From Paenibacillus hamazuiensis (GTDB lineage Bacteria > Bacillota > Bacilli > Paenibacillales > NBRC-103111), in assembly GCF_023276405.1 (NCBI RefSeq), contig NZ_JALRMO010000001.1:8037501-8101500 (forward strand): 64,000 nucleotides of DNA, written 5' to 3'. The number at the start of each line of letters is the position of its first letter. Within the stretch, counting starts at the first letter, position 1. Made by a program: the position numbers and the translations under genes. The notes below the pieces were generated by a model, which saw nothing but the letters and a program-made list of their open reading frames with translations, was not told the origin of the DNA and searched no databases. Positions 25,442-33,601 of this stretch are shown in pieces.

Positions 25442-26521
25442 GTGAACAAACGTAATGGGTTGAAAAAAGGGGCGCTGGTGCTTCTGACCGCAATGATCGG
25501 TTTCAGTCTCGCCGGCTGCGGCAGCGCCGCAAAACCTGCGGCCAATCAGGCGGCGGAGCCGAAGCAGGAGGCACCGAAGCAGGAAGTCAAGAAAGACGAA
25601 GAGAAGAAGCTGAGCGGAAAGCTGGTCGTGTACAGTGCAGGTCCGAAGGAGCTGGCGGAAGCGATTCAGAAAGGGTATGAAGCGAAAACCGGCGTCAAGG
25701 TGGAAATGTTCCAAGGCACGACGGGGAAAATTTTGTCGCGGATGGAAGCGGAGAAAGCGAATCCGGTCGTCGACGTCGTCGTGCTCGCTTCCCTTCCGGC
25801 CGCGCAAGGGCTCAAGAAAAGCGGCATGACGCTGGAATACAAGGAAGCGAAAAATGCGGACAAGCTCATCCCCGAATGGTCCGACAAGGACGGCCATTTC
25901 TTCGGCTACAGCTCTTCCGCGCTCGGCATCGCCTACAATACGAAGCTCGTCCAGACGCCCCCGAAGGAGTGGGCCGACCTCGCCAAAGAAGAATGGAAGG
26001 GCAAAATCAATATCCCCGATCCGGCGCAATCCGGCTCCGCGCTTGATTTCGTCACCGGCTATTTGAGCGGCAAAGGCGATTCCGGCTGGGACCTGCTGGA
26101 GCAGTACAAGAAAAACGGCGTGGCGATGGCCGGCGCCAATCAGGAAGCGCTCGATCCGGTCATCACCGGCGCGAAAAGCGTCGTAGCCGCCGCGGTCGAC
26201 TACATGACGTACCAGGCGAAGGCAAAGGGAGAGCCGGTCGATCTGCTCTACCCTGCAAGCGGAACCGTGATCAGTCCGCGTCCTGCCGCGATCGTCAAGA
26301 CGAGCAAAAACGTCGATAACGCCAAAGCGTTCATCGATTATCTGCTGTCCGACGAAGCGCAAAAAATGGTGGCCGACACGTATTTGCTGCCGGGCCGCAA
26401 GGACGTCAAAGCGAAAGACCGCCCGGGCGCGGAGCAAATTCCGCAAATGAAGGTGGACTGGGCTTGGATGGACGCAAACGGAGACGCCGTTACCAAAAAA
26501 TTCGCCCAGCTGTTCAAATAA
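25442..26521 (+). CDS. Binding lipoprotein of ferric-type ABC transporter
   Basis: A 359-residue exported lipoprotein (lipobox SLAGC). After a Lys/Glu/Pro-rich linker it has a two-lobed periplasmic-binding fold: KLVVYSAGPKELAEAIQKGYEAKTGVKVEMFQG, FGYSSSALGIAYNT, and PASGTVISPRPAAIVKTSKN, as in ferric iron and 2-aminoethylphosphonate binding proteins. The start is GTG at 25442, 9 nt after GGGAGG; the ATG at 25433 touches the ribosome site. The ligand is uncertain: iron, a phosphonate or another small anion are all possible. Confidence 0.88.
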   Translation: MNKRNGLKKGALVLLTAMIGFSLAGCGSAAKPAANQAAEPKQEAPKQEVKKDEEKKLSGKLVVYSAGPKELAEAIQKGYEAKTGVKVEMFQGTTGKILSRMEAEKANPVVDVVVLASLPAAQGLKKSGMTLEYKEAKNADKLIPEWSDKDGHFFGYSSSALGIAYNTKLVQTPPKEWADLAKEEWKGKINIPDPAQSGSALDFVTGYLSGKGDSGWDLLEQYKKNGVAMAGANQEALDPVITGAKSVVAAAVDYMTYQAKAKGEPVDLLYPASGTVISPRPAAIVKTSKNVDNAKAFIDYLLSDEAQKMVADTYLLPGRKDVKAKDRPGAEQIPQMKVDWAWMDANGDAVTKKFAQLFK

Positions 26522-26533
26522 GACGGTGAATAT

Positions 26534-28207
26534 ATGCAGTTGACCGGCACACTTTCGCTTCAACGCATCGGGATGGCCCTCGCCTTGGTTCTTCTGGCGG
26601 CGCTGGTGGTCGTCCCGCTCTTTTTCATTTTTTTGTCCAGCGTGCAGGGGAGTCAGGGGTTGGATTTGGCTGCACCGCTTAGAACGGTTGCGGGCAGCGG
26701 GCTCGGCGAAGTGTATGTAAACTCGCTGTGGATCGGGCTGTGCACGGTGGCCGGAACGACGCTGCTTGCGCTGCCGCTTGCCTGGGTGATGGCCAATACC
26801 GGCTTGTCCCGGCACAGATGGCTTGACATCGTTTTGCTCGTGCCGTTTATGACGCCGCCCTATATCGGCTCGATGGGCTGGATTTTGTTCATGCAGCGTA
26901 ACGGCTACATGGAGCAGCTGCTGCCGGCCGCGGCGGCGTGGACGCCGCATTTTTTCAGCGTTTTCGGCATGGTTGCGATCATGAGCCTTCATTTGTTCCC
27001 GTTTCTGTATTTGATCCTGCGGGGATCTCTCGTGCGCATCGGCGGCAGCAAGGAAGAGGCGGCGGCGCTGCACGGCGGCTCCTTCGCGTACCGGTTCCGG
27101 CGCATCGTTGTCCCGCTGCTGCTGTCCAGTTATGCGATGGGAGCGCTGCTCATTTTTGTCAAAACGATTGCGGAATTCGGCACGCCGGCGACTTTTGGAC
27201 GCAAAATCGGTTTTTACGTCCTGACCTCCGAAATCCATAAGTACATTTCGAGCTGGCCGATCGATTTCGGCAAAGCGACATCGCTCGCTTCCGTGCTGCT
27301 CGGCACCTGTCTGCTGCTGTGGTATGTGCAGGCGTGGGTGACGCAAAGGCATTCCTATCAACTGGTCGGCGGAAAAGGGGCGCGGCGCAGCATATACCGG
27401 CTCAGCGGCTGGAAGGCCGCGATCGCTTGGGCTTACGTCGGCGGACTGCTCGTACTGTCGATCGGCGTGCCATATTTCTCCATCATCGCCGCCTCGCTGA
27501 TGAAGCTGCGGGGCCAAGGGCTTGCCTGGAGCAACCTGACGCTGAGCAACTATGTGCAGCTGCTCGCCCCGGGGTCGAAGAGCATGCAGGCGCTGACGAA
27601 CAGCCTGACGTTATCGCTGGCGGCGGCCACCTTGGCGGTCGTGCTCGGAACGTTTCTCGCGCTTATGATCCACCGTGCGAAAACATGGCCGCAGCGGCTG
27701 ACCGACTTGTTCAGCATGCTGCCCAATACGGTGCCGGGCATCGTCATCGTGCTTGGGCTGATCATCGTCTGGAACGCGCCGTGGATGCCGATCCCGCTTT
27801 ACAATACGTACGGGATGGTCGTGCTGACGTACGTGGTGTTTTTTTTGCCGTATACGGTGCAGTATGTCAAAGCGAGCTTCACCCAGCTCGATCCTGCGCT
27901 TTTTCAGGCGGGGCAGGTGTTCGGCGGCAAGCCGTCGTATGTGCTGCGGCGCATTTTGCTGCCGCTGATCGTCCCGGGGATGCTCGCCGGATGGATGATG
28001 ACCTTTACGATTTCGATCCGCGAGCTGGTGGCGTCTTTGCTGATTTTGCCGCCTTCGATGGAAACGTCGGCCACATACATCTTCGCCCAGTTCGAGCAGG
28101 GCAAGGTGCAGCTCGGCATGGCGATGGCGGTCGTGTCGGTAGGACTGACTACGGCGATGCTGCTTGCGGTCAATTACTTAAGTTCAAAAAAAGACTGGGA
28201 TGTATAA
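26534..28207 (+). CDS. ABC permease, fused two-domain (FbpB type)
   Basis: A 557-residue membrane protein with two homologous permease halves, about 12 helices in all. Each half has the EAA-type cytoplasmic loop: GGSKEEAAALHGGSFAYRFRRIVVPLL in the first and FQAGQVFGGKPSYVLRRILLPLI in the second. One chain forming the whole channel is characteristic of ferric iron (FbpB/SfuB) and some phosphonate transporters. It starts 12 bp after the binding-protein gene. Confidence 0.92.
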   Translation: MQLTGTLSLQRIGMALALVLLAALVVVPLFFIFLSSVQGSQGLDLAAPLRTVAGSGLGEVYVNSLWIGLCTVAGTTLLALPLAWVMANTGLSRHRWLDIVLLVPFMTPPYIGSMGWILFMQRNGYMEQLLPAAAAWTPHFFSVFGMVAIMSLHLFPFLYLILRGSLVRIGGSKEEAAALHGGSFAYRFRRIVVPLLLSSYAMGALLIFVKTIAEFGTPATFGRKIGFYVLTSEIHKYISSWPIDFGKATSLASVLLGTCLLLWYVQAWVTQRHSYQLVGGKGARRSIYRLSGWKAAIAWAYVGGLLVLSIGVPYFSIIAASLMKLRGQGLAWSNLTLSNYVQLLAPGSKSMQALTNSLTLSLAAATLAVVLGTFLALMIHRAKTWPQRLTDLFSMLPNTVPGIVIVLGLIIVWNAPWMPIPLYNTYGMVVLTYVVFFLPYTVQYVKASFTQLDPALFQAGQVFGGKPSYVLRRILLPLIVPGMLAGWMMTFTISIRELVASLLILPPSMETSATYIFAQFEQGKVQLGMAMAVVSVGLTTAMLLAVNYLSSKKDWDV

Positions 28208-28210
28208 ACG

Positions 28211-29506
28211 ATGATCAACATAGCGGTTTGGGGCGGCGCCGGAGAACACGGGCGCTCCAGCTACTTCATTCAAAAGGATCGATTGCGCGTTCTGCTCGAT
28301 TGCGGCGTGAAAAAAGAAGGCGCCGGGCAGTACCCTGCAGTGGACGCGCAAGAGGCGGCGGCGCTGGACGCCGTTTTTTTGTCCCATGCCCATGAGGACC
28401 ATTCGATGGCGATTCCGCTGCTGTATAAGCTCGGCTACCGCGGCCTTGTTTGGACGACCCGCGCTACCGCCGAGCAGCTGCCGGGATATTTTGCCGCATG
28501 GAAAAAATATGTCGTATCGCGATCGGCGGAACTCCCCTACGGTGAGGAGCATATCGATTCGATCCGCTTCGCTTTTTTGGAGGAGCGGGTGGATGCAGGA
28601 GAATGGCTGACGATAACGCCTTCCCTGAAGGTCATGTGGGGCCGCAGCGGCCATTTGGCCGGCTCGGTGTGGCTGCTGCTCGATATGGACGGGAGCCTCG
28701 TTTTTTTCTCGGGCGACTATTCGCGGGAATCATGCCTGCTGGCGGCGGATTGGCCGGAGCTTGCGGGACGGCAGGTGGAGCTGGCCATCGTCGATGCCGC
28801 CTGCGGCATGGATGAGGAAAGCCAGGAGCTCAAGCTGTCCCGTCTGCAGGAGACGGTGGCGGAAACGGCGGCTCGAGGGGGAACGGTTTTGCTGCCGGTC
28901 CCGGTATACGGCCGCGGGCAGGACTTGCTCGTCTGGCTGCGCGAGACGTTTCCGCAGCTCCCCGTCATCGCCGAGGCCGATATCTTGGGCGCTTTGGAGC
29001 GGATGCTGGCTTGGCCGGATTGGCTAAGGCCGCAGGCGGAGCGGTGCATCCGCGAGGTGCTGGCGGACGGTCTCGTTCGCGAAGTGCGTGATCGGGAGGA
29101 GCGGGAACGGCTGATCGGGGAAACGGGACCGCGCGTCATTTTGACGAGCGACGGCATGATGCAGTCGGCGAAAGCGCAGTGGTACTACCGCGAGCTCAGC
29201 CGGAATCCGGCTGCCGCCAGCGTGGTGCTGACCGGGCATCTGGCCGCCGGAAGCTTCGGCGACGCGCTGCTGAAAAGCAAATCTGCGGACGGCTGCCGCG
29301 CCGAGTTGATCCGTTACAAGGTGCATCAGGGCATCCGCGATGTGCGGGAAATGCTTGATGCGGTGGACAGCAAGGAGACGCTGCTCGTCCACGCGGGCAA
29401 AGCGTCCACGGACCTGGCGGCGGCTCATTTGGCGCAGCTCGGGTATAAGGGAATCCATTCGCTCGAGTGTGGTGACAGGCTGGTAACCGGGGGAAGAGGG
29501 CGGTAA
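28211..29506 (+). CDS. Metallo-beta-lactamase fold protein with beta-CASP-like region
   Basis: A 431-residue hydrolase-like protein. The metal motif 2 is intact (LSHAHEDHS, HxHxDH), with a motif 3 His in WGRSGHLAGS and motif 4 Asp in FFSGDYS. The middle and C-terminal part follow the beta-CASP plan of RNA/DNA nucleases such as RNase J or CPSF-73: LLPVPVYGRGQDLL (motif A region), VILTSDGMMQSAKAQWYY, VVLTGHLAAGSFGDALL (motif B His) and LLVHAGKAS (motif C His). It starts 3 bp after the permease gene, so it is part of the transporter operon. Why a nuclease-type enzyme is tied to this transporter is unclear; a phosphodiesterase acting on the imported compound is one possibility. Confidence 0.82.
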   Translation: MINIAVWGGAGEHGRSSYFIQKDRLRVLLDCGVKKEGAGQYPAVDAQEAAALDAVFLSHAHEDHSMAIPLLYKLGYRGLVWTTRATAEQLPGYFAAWKKYVVSRSAELPYGEEHIDSIRFAFLEERVDAGEWLTITPSLKVMWGRSGHLAGSVWLLLDMDGSLVFFSGDYSRESCLLAADWPELAGRQVELAIVDAACGMDEESQELKLSRLQETVAETAARGGTVLLPVPVYGRGQDLLVWLRETFPQLPVIAEADILGALERMLAWPDWLRPQAERCIREVLADGLVREVRDREERERLIGETGPRVILTSDGMMQSAKAQWYYRELSRNPAAASVVLTGHLAAGSFGDALLKSKSADGCRAELIRYKVHQGIRDVREMLDAVDSKETLLVHAGKASTDLAAAHLAQLGYKGIHSLECGDRLVTGGRGR

Positions 29507-29522
29507 GCCCAGCCGGGAGAGC

Positions 29523-29574
29523 GCATCGCTAGCAGCGATGAAGTCAGGGGGGAGGTCCCCCTTGGCTCCATAAA
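29523..29574 (+). repeat. R3 repeat copy 1
   Basis: ATCGCT-AGC-AGCGAT hairpin, then GAAGTCAGGGGGGAGGTCCCC (second stem GGGG/CCCC) and TGGCTCCATAAA. The same plan recurs at 32711. The rest of the gap to 29663 has two more short hairpins (GAACCC/GGGTTC and GTCC/GGAC) and no gene. Confidence 0.6.
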
Positions 29575-29663
29575 TATTTAAAGGGCAGTGAATGGGAACC
29601 CGAAGGGTTCGTCCAGAGCGGACAAAGCGAAGCGTAGGAGCACGGTGATTATTCCACCGCCAT

Positions 29664-30065
29664 TTACACGGGATTCACCGCAAATATGGAATGAATATTT
29701 CCCTCGGGATCGCCGAAGAAGCCAGTAGTATGCCCCCAAGACTTGATTTGTGGGGCTGTGACGTCAATGGCTCCCTTCGAAACGAATTCGGCGTACAAGG
29801 CGTATACTTGATCTGGTGAATCACATTGGAAATTAAGCTCGACGGCTTGGCCTTTGCGAATTTCTCTGAAAGAAGGATGATCGTTGGTATTCTCGGACAT
29901 CAGAGATTTGGAGCAAATGGCCAATCTCACCCCGGTATTTCTGAATTCTACGTAATGTTCCTCTTCTACAACGATATCAAATCCCAAGACTTCTTGGTAA
30001 AATCGGGCCAAGCGGGCCACATCGTCAGCCAGCAGTGTAAGTCCTTCCAGTCTTGCTATCTTCAT
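29664..30065 (-). CDS. VOC (glyoxalase/bleomycin-resistance) family protein
   Basis: A 133-residue single VOC module pair: KIARLEGLTLLADDVARLARFYQEVLGFDIV, EEHYVEFRNTGVRLAI, then VELNFQCDSPDQVYALYAEF, and GHTTGFFGDPEGNIHSIF. The metal-site pattern is partly present (an acidic residue in VELNFQ and the C-terminal GDPEGN), so an enzyme or a drug-binding role is possible. The ATG at 30065 sits 9 nt after GGAGG; an upstream in-frame ATG overlaps that site. Its substrate is unknown. It is divergent from the ABC-F gene. Confidence 0.85.
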   Translation of the reverse strand: MKIARLEGLTLLADDVARLARFYQEVLGFDIVVEEEHYVEFRNTGVRLAICSKSLMSENTNDHPSFREIRKGQAVELNFQCDSPDQVYALYAEFVSKGAIDVTAPQIKSWGHTTGFFGDPEGNIHSIFAVNPV

Positions 30066-30171
30066 TATTAACCGCACCTCCATTTTGAGTTTAGCATATT
30101 ATTTATATCAATGTGTAAAATTTTGGAATTGTTTGAGAAGAATCTGTGGTAGTGAAGCCGACTAAAGGATG

Positions 30172-30200
30172 TTGCAATGTAGAAGCGGGTATGTTAGAAT
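30172..30200 (+). promoter_or_regulatory. Promoter of the ABC-F leader
   Basis: TTGCAA (30172-30177), 17-bp spacer, TAGAAT (30195-30200). It predicts a start near 30207 and so an untranslated leader of about 360 nt before the ABC-F start codon. Confidence 0.75.
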
Positions 30201-30236
30201 CGTGCTGACACTTAACGATTGGAGTTGAAGAGGATA

Positions 30237-30242
30237 ATGTAA
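30237..30242 (+). other. Possible start-stop mini-ORF (AUG UAA) in the leader
   Basis: ATGTAA follows GGAGTTGAAGAGG, the only ribosome-site-like purine run in the early leader. The spacing (12 nt from GGAG, 3 nt from GAGG) is not ideal. If used, a ribosome held here would sit about 55 nt before the anti-terminator arm. Confidence 0.3.
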
Positions 30243-30297
30243 TATTTCTTGCCACCTGTTTAAAGAATAAAGCGGAATTTGTTTTATTCTTTATTGG

Positions 30298-30312
30298 CAA
30301 GAAAGTTACCTT
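30298..30312 (+). promoter_or_regulatory. Anti-terminator arm of ABC-F attenuator
   Basis: CAAGAAAGTTACCTT is the exact 15-nt complement of AAGGTAACTTTCTTG (30392-30406) in the downstream terminator. Pairing of the two would prevent terminator formation. Confidence 0.75.
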
Positions 30313-30380
30313 ATTCTTTTCACTCAGAAAATATACCCTTTTCATACCCTGCGCCGGGTTGAATGTGCCGTATTTTTTTT

Positions 30381-30419
30381 GAGCTACAAGAAAGGTAACT
30401 TTCTTGTAGCTCTTTTTTT
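30381..30419 (+). terminator. Attenuator (leader terminator) of the ABC-F gene
   Basis: Perfect 14-bp stem GAGCTACAAGAAAG / CTTTCTTGTAGCTC, GTAA loop, seven T. It lies 150 bp before the gene start, inside its leader. A second long hairpin follows at 30425-30472 (CAGAAAGT...ACTTTCTG) and a third, AAGAAAAGCTTC...GAAGTTTTTCTT, just before the ribosome site. Confidence 0.9.
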
Positions 30420-30568
30420 ATTGTCAGAAAGTTTAAGCTCATTAACGCTAAAGCGCGTATGAGAACTTTCTGCACGCAAGAAAAGCTTCCGCTAAAAACG
30501 GATGTACCTTTATCGAAAAGGCTCCGATCAGAAGTTTTTCTTATTTTAACAAAGGAGGTTGACGACAC

Positions 30569-32065
30569 ATGTCATTGATCAAAGTAACGAACCTGACGTT
30601 TGCTTATGACGGCAGTTACGACAACATCTTTGAGAATGTAAGCTTTCAAATCGATACTGATTGGAAACTGGGCTTTACGGGGAGAAACGGCCGGGGCAAG
30701 ACTACCTTTCTCAATCTGCTGCTCGGTAAGTACGAATACAGCGGAACGATTTCGGCGGGCGTCGGCTTCGAGTACTTCCCGTTCCACGTTGAACACAAAG
30801 AGAACCATACCGTCGACGTGGTCGCAGACATCTATCCGGACTTTGAGCACTGGCAGCTTCTTCGCGAGCTTTCTCTGCTGAAGGTGTCGGAGGACGTGTT
30901 ATACCGACCGTTCGAATCGTTGTCGGGCGGAGAACAAACGAAGGTGATGCTGGCGGCCCTGTTTTTGAAGGAAGACCGTTTTTTGCTTATTGACGAGCCG
31001 ACCAACCATCTGGACCTGCATGCCCGGAAGCTGGTCAGCGATTATTTGAACGATAAAAGCGGGTTTATTTTGGTATCGCACGACCGGGCGTTTCTGGACA
31101 ACTGCGTGGACCACGTTCTTTCGATCAACAAGACGAATATCGAAATCCAGAAAGGAAATTTTTCCGACTGGTGGGAGAACAAACAACGACAGGACAACTT
31201 TGAGATGGCCGAGAACGAAAAGCTGAGGAAGGACATCAAACGGCTGTCCGAAGCGGCCAAACGGACGAGCAACTGGTCGCATGAAGTGGAAAAAACAAAA
31301 AACGGCACCCGCAACTCCGGCTCCAAGGTCGATAAAGGGTACGTCGGTCACAAGGCCGCCAAAATGATGAAGAGGTCCAAATCGATCGAGCAAAGACAAC
31401 AATCCGCGATTGAGGAAAGATCCCAGCTGCTTAACAATGTTGAAGGCTCGGAAAGCCTGAAAATATCCCAGATGGCGTATCACAAACAGCAATTAGTCGA
31501 GTTTGACCGCGTTTCGATTCATTACGGCGAGAGGAAGGTTTGCCGCGACGTCAGCTTTACGGTGGAGCAAGGGGACCGCATTGCGCTCTCCGGCCCGAAC
31601 GGCTCGGGCAAATCCAGCTTGCTCAAGCTGATTTACGGCGAAGAAATTCCTTATTCCGGCACGTTTCGAAGAGGGAGCCAGTTGAAAATATCCTACGTTT
31701 CGCAGGACACCTCCCACTTGCGGGGCAATTTGTCGGAATTCGCCAGAAACAGCGGGATTGACGAAAGCTTGTTCAAAGCGATTTTAAGGAAATTCGATTT
31801 TTCGCGTTTGCAATTCGAAAAGGACATCGCTTCTTTTAGCGGCGGACAGAAGAAGAAGGTACTGATCGCGAAAAGCCTCTGCGAGCGGGTTCATTTGCAT
31901 GTTTGGGACGAACCGCTCAATTTTATCGACGTCATTTCCCGAATGCAGATCGAAGAGCTGCTGCTGGAGCATTCTCCGACCATCCTTTTTGTGGAGCATG
32001 ACAGCGAGTTTTGCAAGCATATCGCGACAAAGATTGTGGAACTGAAGGAGATCAACCAATTCTAG
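30569..32065 (+). CDS. ABC-F ribosomal protection protein, Lsa type
   Basis: A 498-residue protein with two ABC ATPase domains and no membrane part. Domain 1: GRNGRGKTT, LSGGEQTKVMLAA, FLLIDEPTNHLD. Domain 2: GPNGSGKSS, FSGGQKKKVLIAKSL, VWDEPLNFID. The linker (about 200-300) is long and charged, with SNWSHEVEKTKNGTRNSGSK and GHKAAKMMKRSK as in Lsa/Vga-like proteins; its tip reaches the peptidyl-transferase centre. The N-terminus SLIKVTNLTFAYDGSYDNIF is Lsa-like. Such proteins displace lincosamides, streptogramin A and pleuromutilins from the ribosome. The leader attenuator supports drug-inducible expression. AAAGGAGG precedes the ATG. Confidence 0.92.
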   Translation: MSLIKVTNLTFAYDGSYDNIFENVSFQIDTDWKLGFTGRNGRGKTTFLNLLLGKYEYSGTISAGVGFEYFPFHVEHKENHTVDVVADIYPDFEHWQLLRELSLLKVSEDVLYRPFESLSGGEQTKVMLAALFLKEDRFLLIDEPTNHLDLHARKLVSDYLNDKSGFILVSHDRAFLDNCVDHVLSINKTNIEIQKGNFSDWWENKQRQDNFEMAENEKLRKDIKRLSEAAKRTSNWSHEVEKTKNGTRNSGSKVDKGYVGHKAAKMMKRSKSIEQRQQSAIEERSQLLNNVEGSESLKISQMAYHKQQLVEFDRVSIHYGERKVCRDVSFTVEQGDRIALSGPNGSGKSSLLKLIYGEEIPYSGTFRRGSQLKISYVSQDTSHLRGNLSEFARNSGIDESLFKAILRKFDFSRLQFEKDIASFSGGQKKKVLIAKSLCERVHLHVWDEPLNFIDVISRMQIEELLLEHSPTILFVEHDSEFCKHIATKIVELKEINQF

Positions 32066-32078
32066 GAGGATGAAAGCG

Positions 32079-32192
32079 ATGAAGATTGAGGTTGCAGATG
32101 ATTATGTGAACCGGTTCCTGTTAGATGAAGCGGTTCACCAAAAAACAAATCGGTTGCCGGAGGCTTACCCATCTATCGACAGGTGCACTTAG
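32079..32192 (+). CDS. Small ORF of unknown function (possible remnant)
   Basis: A 37-codon frame starting 13 bp after the ABC-F stop behind a perfect AGGAGG at 9-nt spacing: MKIEVADDYVNRFLLDEAVHQ... and ending RCT. I do not recognise it. The strong ribosome site and tight spacing suggest translation with the ABC-F gene, but the abrupt end may mean it is the start of a longer gene lost by rearrangement, like the broken gene that follows. Confidence 0.4.
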   Translation: MKIEVADDYVNRFLLDEAVHQKTNRLPEAYPSIDRCT

Positions 32193-32301
32193 CGATTCGT
32201 TCTGCAAACGTATGCGCTTTTCTGTATAGTTGGTTAATGACGTGTCAAAGCGCCAACTGACGGTTGCTTTTTTGCGTTTTCTCCGGCGATAAGGAGAAGA
32301 C

Positions 32302-32658
32302 ATGAAACTAACCTCGAAATATGAAACGATTCGGCGAATGTTGTCCGATTTCAAGCAGCCCGAGTATCGGTATGCTCAGATAATGGACGCAATTTTCAAG
32401 CAAAACATCGGCGAATACGGACGGATGACCATACTGCCCAAATTTTTGCGCGACGAATTGACCCGGATGCTTGGTCCGAACGTCTGCAGCATCGTTCCGG
32501 TAAAGGAACTCACGTCGAAACAGGTCAGCAAGATGCTGTTTGCCATTGCAGGCGACGAACGCGTTGAAGCCGTACGACTTACTTATGAGCGGGGGTGGAA
32601 ATCGTATTTCGGATCGGACATTAACGCGGCATGCGGCCAGCTATACCGCTCCGAATAA
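32302..32658 (+). pseudogene. Cfr/RlmN-like 23S rRNA methyltransferase with internal deletion
   Basis: A 118-codon frame. Residues 1-~103 match the N-terminal domain of Cfr-type radical-SAM methyltransferases (YRYAQIMDAIFKQNI, MTILPKFLRDEL, KQVSKMLFAI, ERVEAVRLTYERGWKSY). It then jumps directly to the extreme C-terminus, FGSDINAACGQLY, which in intact proteins lies some 230 residues later. The whole radical-SAM core with the CxxxCxxC cluster site is missing, so no A2503 methylation is possible. The deletion is in frame. GATAAGGAGAAGAC precedes the ATG, so a short protein may still be made. It follows the ABC-F gene that would give an overlapping resistance spectrum. Confidence 0.8.
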
Positions 32659-32710
32659 TCGATGTCGGGGAATTAAAAGCTTGGGTTATGAAACTGACCA
32701 AAACGGGAAA

Positions 32711-32764
32711 ACGCTGCATTGGCAGCGATGAGCTTCAGGGGCAGTCGCCCATGGCTCCATAAAA
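32711..32764 (+). repeat. R3 repeat copy 2
   Basis: CGCTG-CATTGG-CAGCG hairpin, GATGAGCTTCAGGGGCAGTC, then ATGGCTCCATAAA; same plan, orientation and end as copy 1 at 29523. The two copies bracket the VOC, ABC-F and cfr-like genes. Confidence 0.6.
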
Positions 32765-32794
32765 AAAGAAGCCTCACTCGATGAGTGGGGCTTC
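32758..32794 (-). terminator. Terminator of the HAD gene
   Basis: Stem GAAGCCTCACTC / GAGTGGGGCTTC (one wobble), 3-nt loop; T run on the minus strand from 32767 down. Confidence 0.85.
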
Positions 32795-32840
32795 TAAATA
32801 TTCAATGATGCAGGGGCGCGGTTGTCATTATGCGCTTTCA

Positions 32841-33587
32841 CTACGGTTCGATCTCAGTCAAGGAGTGAATAAGAAAATCAGCCTCTTTACCCAATATTTC
32901 TTCAGAGCCTGCATGAGTAACCAGTCCGACCGCAATACTTCCCGCTTCTTTCGCCATGCGCATGTCCACGATGGAATCACCTACAACAATAAGCTGCGAA
33001 GGATCAATGCCTATTTTTTCACAAGCGTAGAAAACCAAATCAGGTGAAGGCTTTCCGCGTTCAACATTCTCTGGGGTTACGATAAAATCCAACATTTCCT
33101 GCATACCTATCAATTTCATGCATGCGTTAGTTCTTAAAGAACTGTCAGAAGTCAGGATACCTACAGTCCATTCTTTGCTCTTTAATCGCAACAGCAGGTC
33201 CGGTACTCCCGCTGCCGGGGAGAAGGCTCGGTCGTATTCCAGTTTTTTGTCGGCTTGTATGAACAAGTCACTGGCTAACTTTTTACATTGATACCAGGGC
33301 CAGGCATGAAGCTGGAACATCAATCCGGCTACCAATATGATTTCTTCTTCGGTTGTAGCGACGGCCAATACACCACTGTAATGGATTCGATCCGGGTGTA
33401 CGAAACCCATGATTTTTTCCCATGCGTTCTCGTGTTTGGAACCGACAATCTGCAAAAACAGCTCTTTTCTGATCCGGTCTATGTTTCTCCAATAGGTCAA
33501 TGCGTCGAAAAGCGTCCCATCTTTATCAAAACCGATCGCCTGTGCCTTTACTTTATGCTTCCCGATACTAATTTCTTTCAATTTCAT
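32841..33587 (-). CDS. HAD-family hydrolase
   Basis: A 248-residue soluble phosphatase-like protein. HAD motif I FDKDGTLFD (nucleophile Asp), motif II ILTSDSS, motif III Lys in ERGKPSPDLV, motif IV VVGDSIVDMRMA. A helical cap lies between motifs I and II. The substrate is not evident. It is the last gene of the minus-strand operon that starts with the enolase-superfamily gene and carries the amino-acid transporter, so a phosphorylated breakdown product of the imported compound is a reasonable guess. Confidence 0.88.
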   Translation of the reverse strand: MKLKEISIGKHKVKAQAIGFDKDGTLFDALTYWRNIDRIRKELFLQIVGSKHENAWEKIMGFVHPDRIHYSGVLAVATTEEEIILVAGLMFQLHAWPWYQCKKLASDLFIQADKKLEYDRAFSPAAGVPDLLLRLKSKEWTVGILTSDSSLRTNACMKLIGMQEMLDFIVTPENVERGKPSPDLVFYACEKIGIDPSQLIVVGDSIVDMRMAKEAGSIAVGLVTHAGSEEILGKEADFLIHSLTEIEP

Positions 33588-33601
33588 ATACTGATAGCCT
33601 C

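Noticed and set aside
25418-27517. 699-codon open frame antisense to the binding-protein and permease genes
   Set aside because: Arg/His-rich low-complexity translation, a shadow of GC-rich codons in two well-supported genes on the other strand.
29523-29574. R3 as a known riboswitch or an integron attC site
   Set aside because: I could not match it to a riboswitch core, and the attC R-box core GTTRRRY is absent. It is also at the 3' side of its upstream gene.
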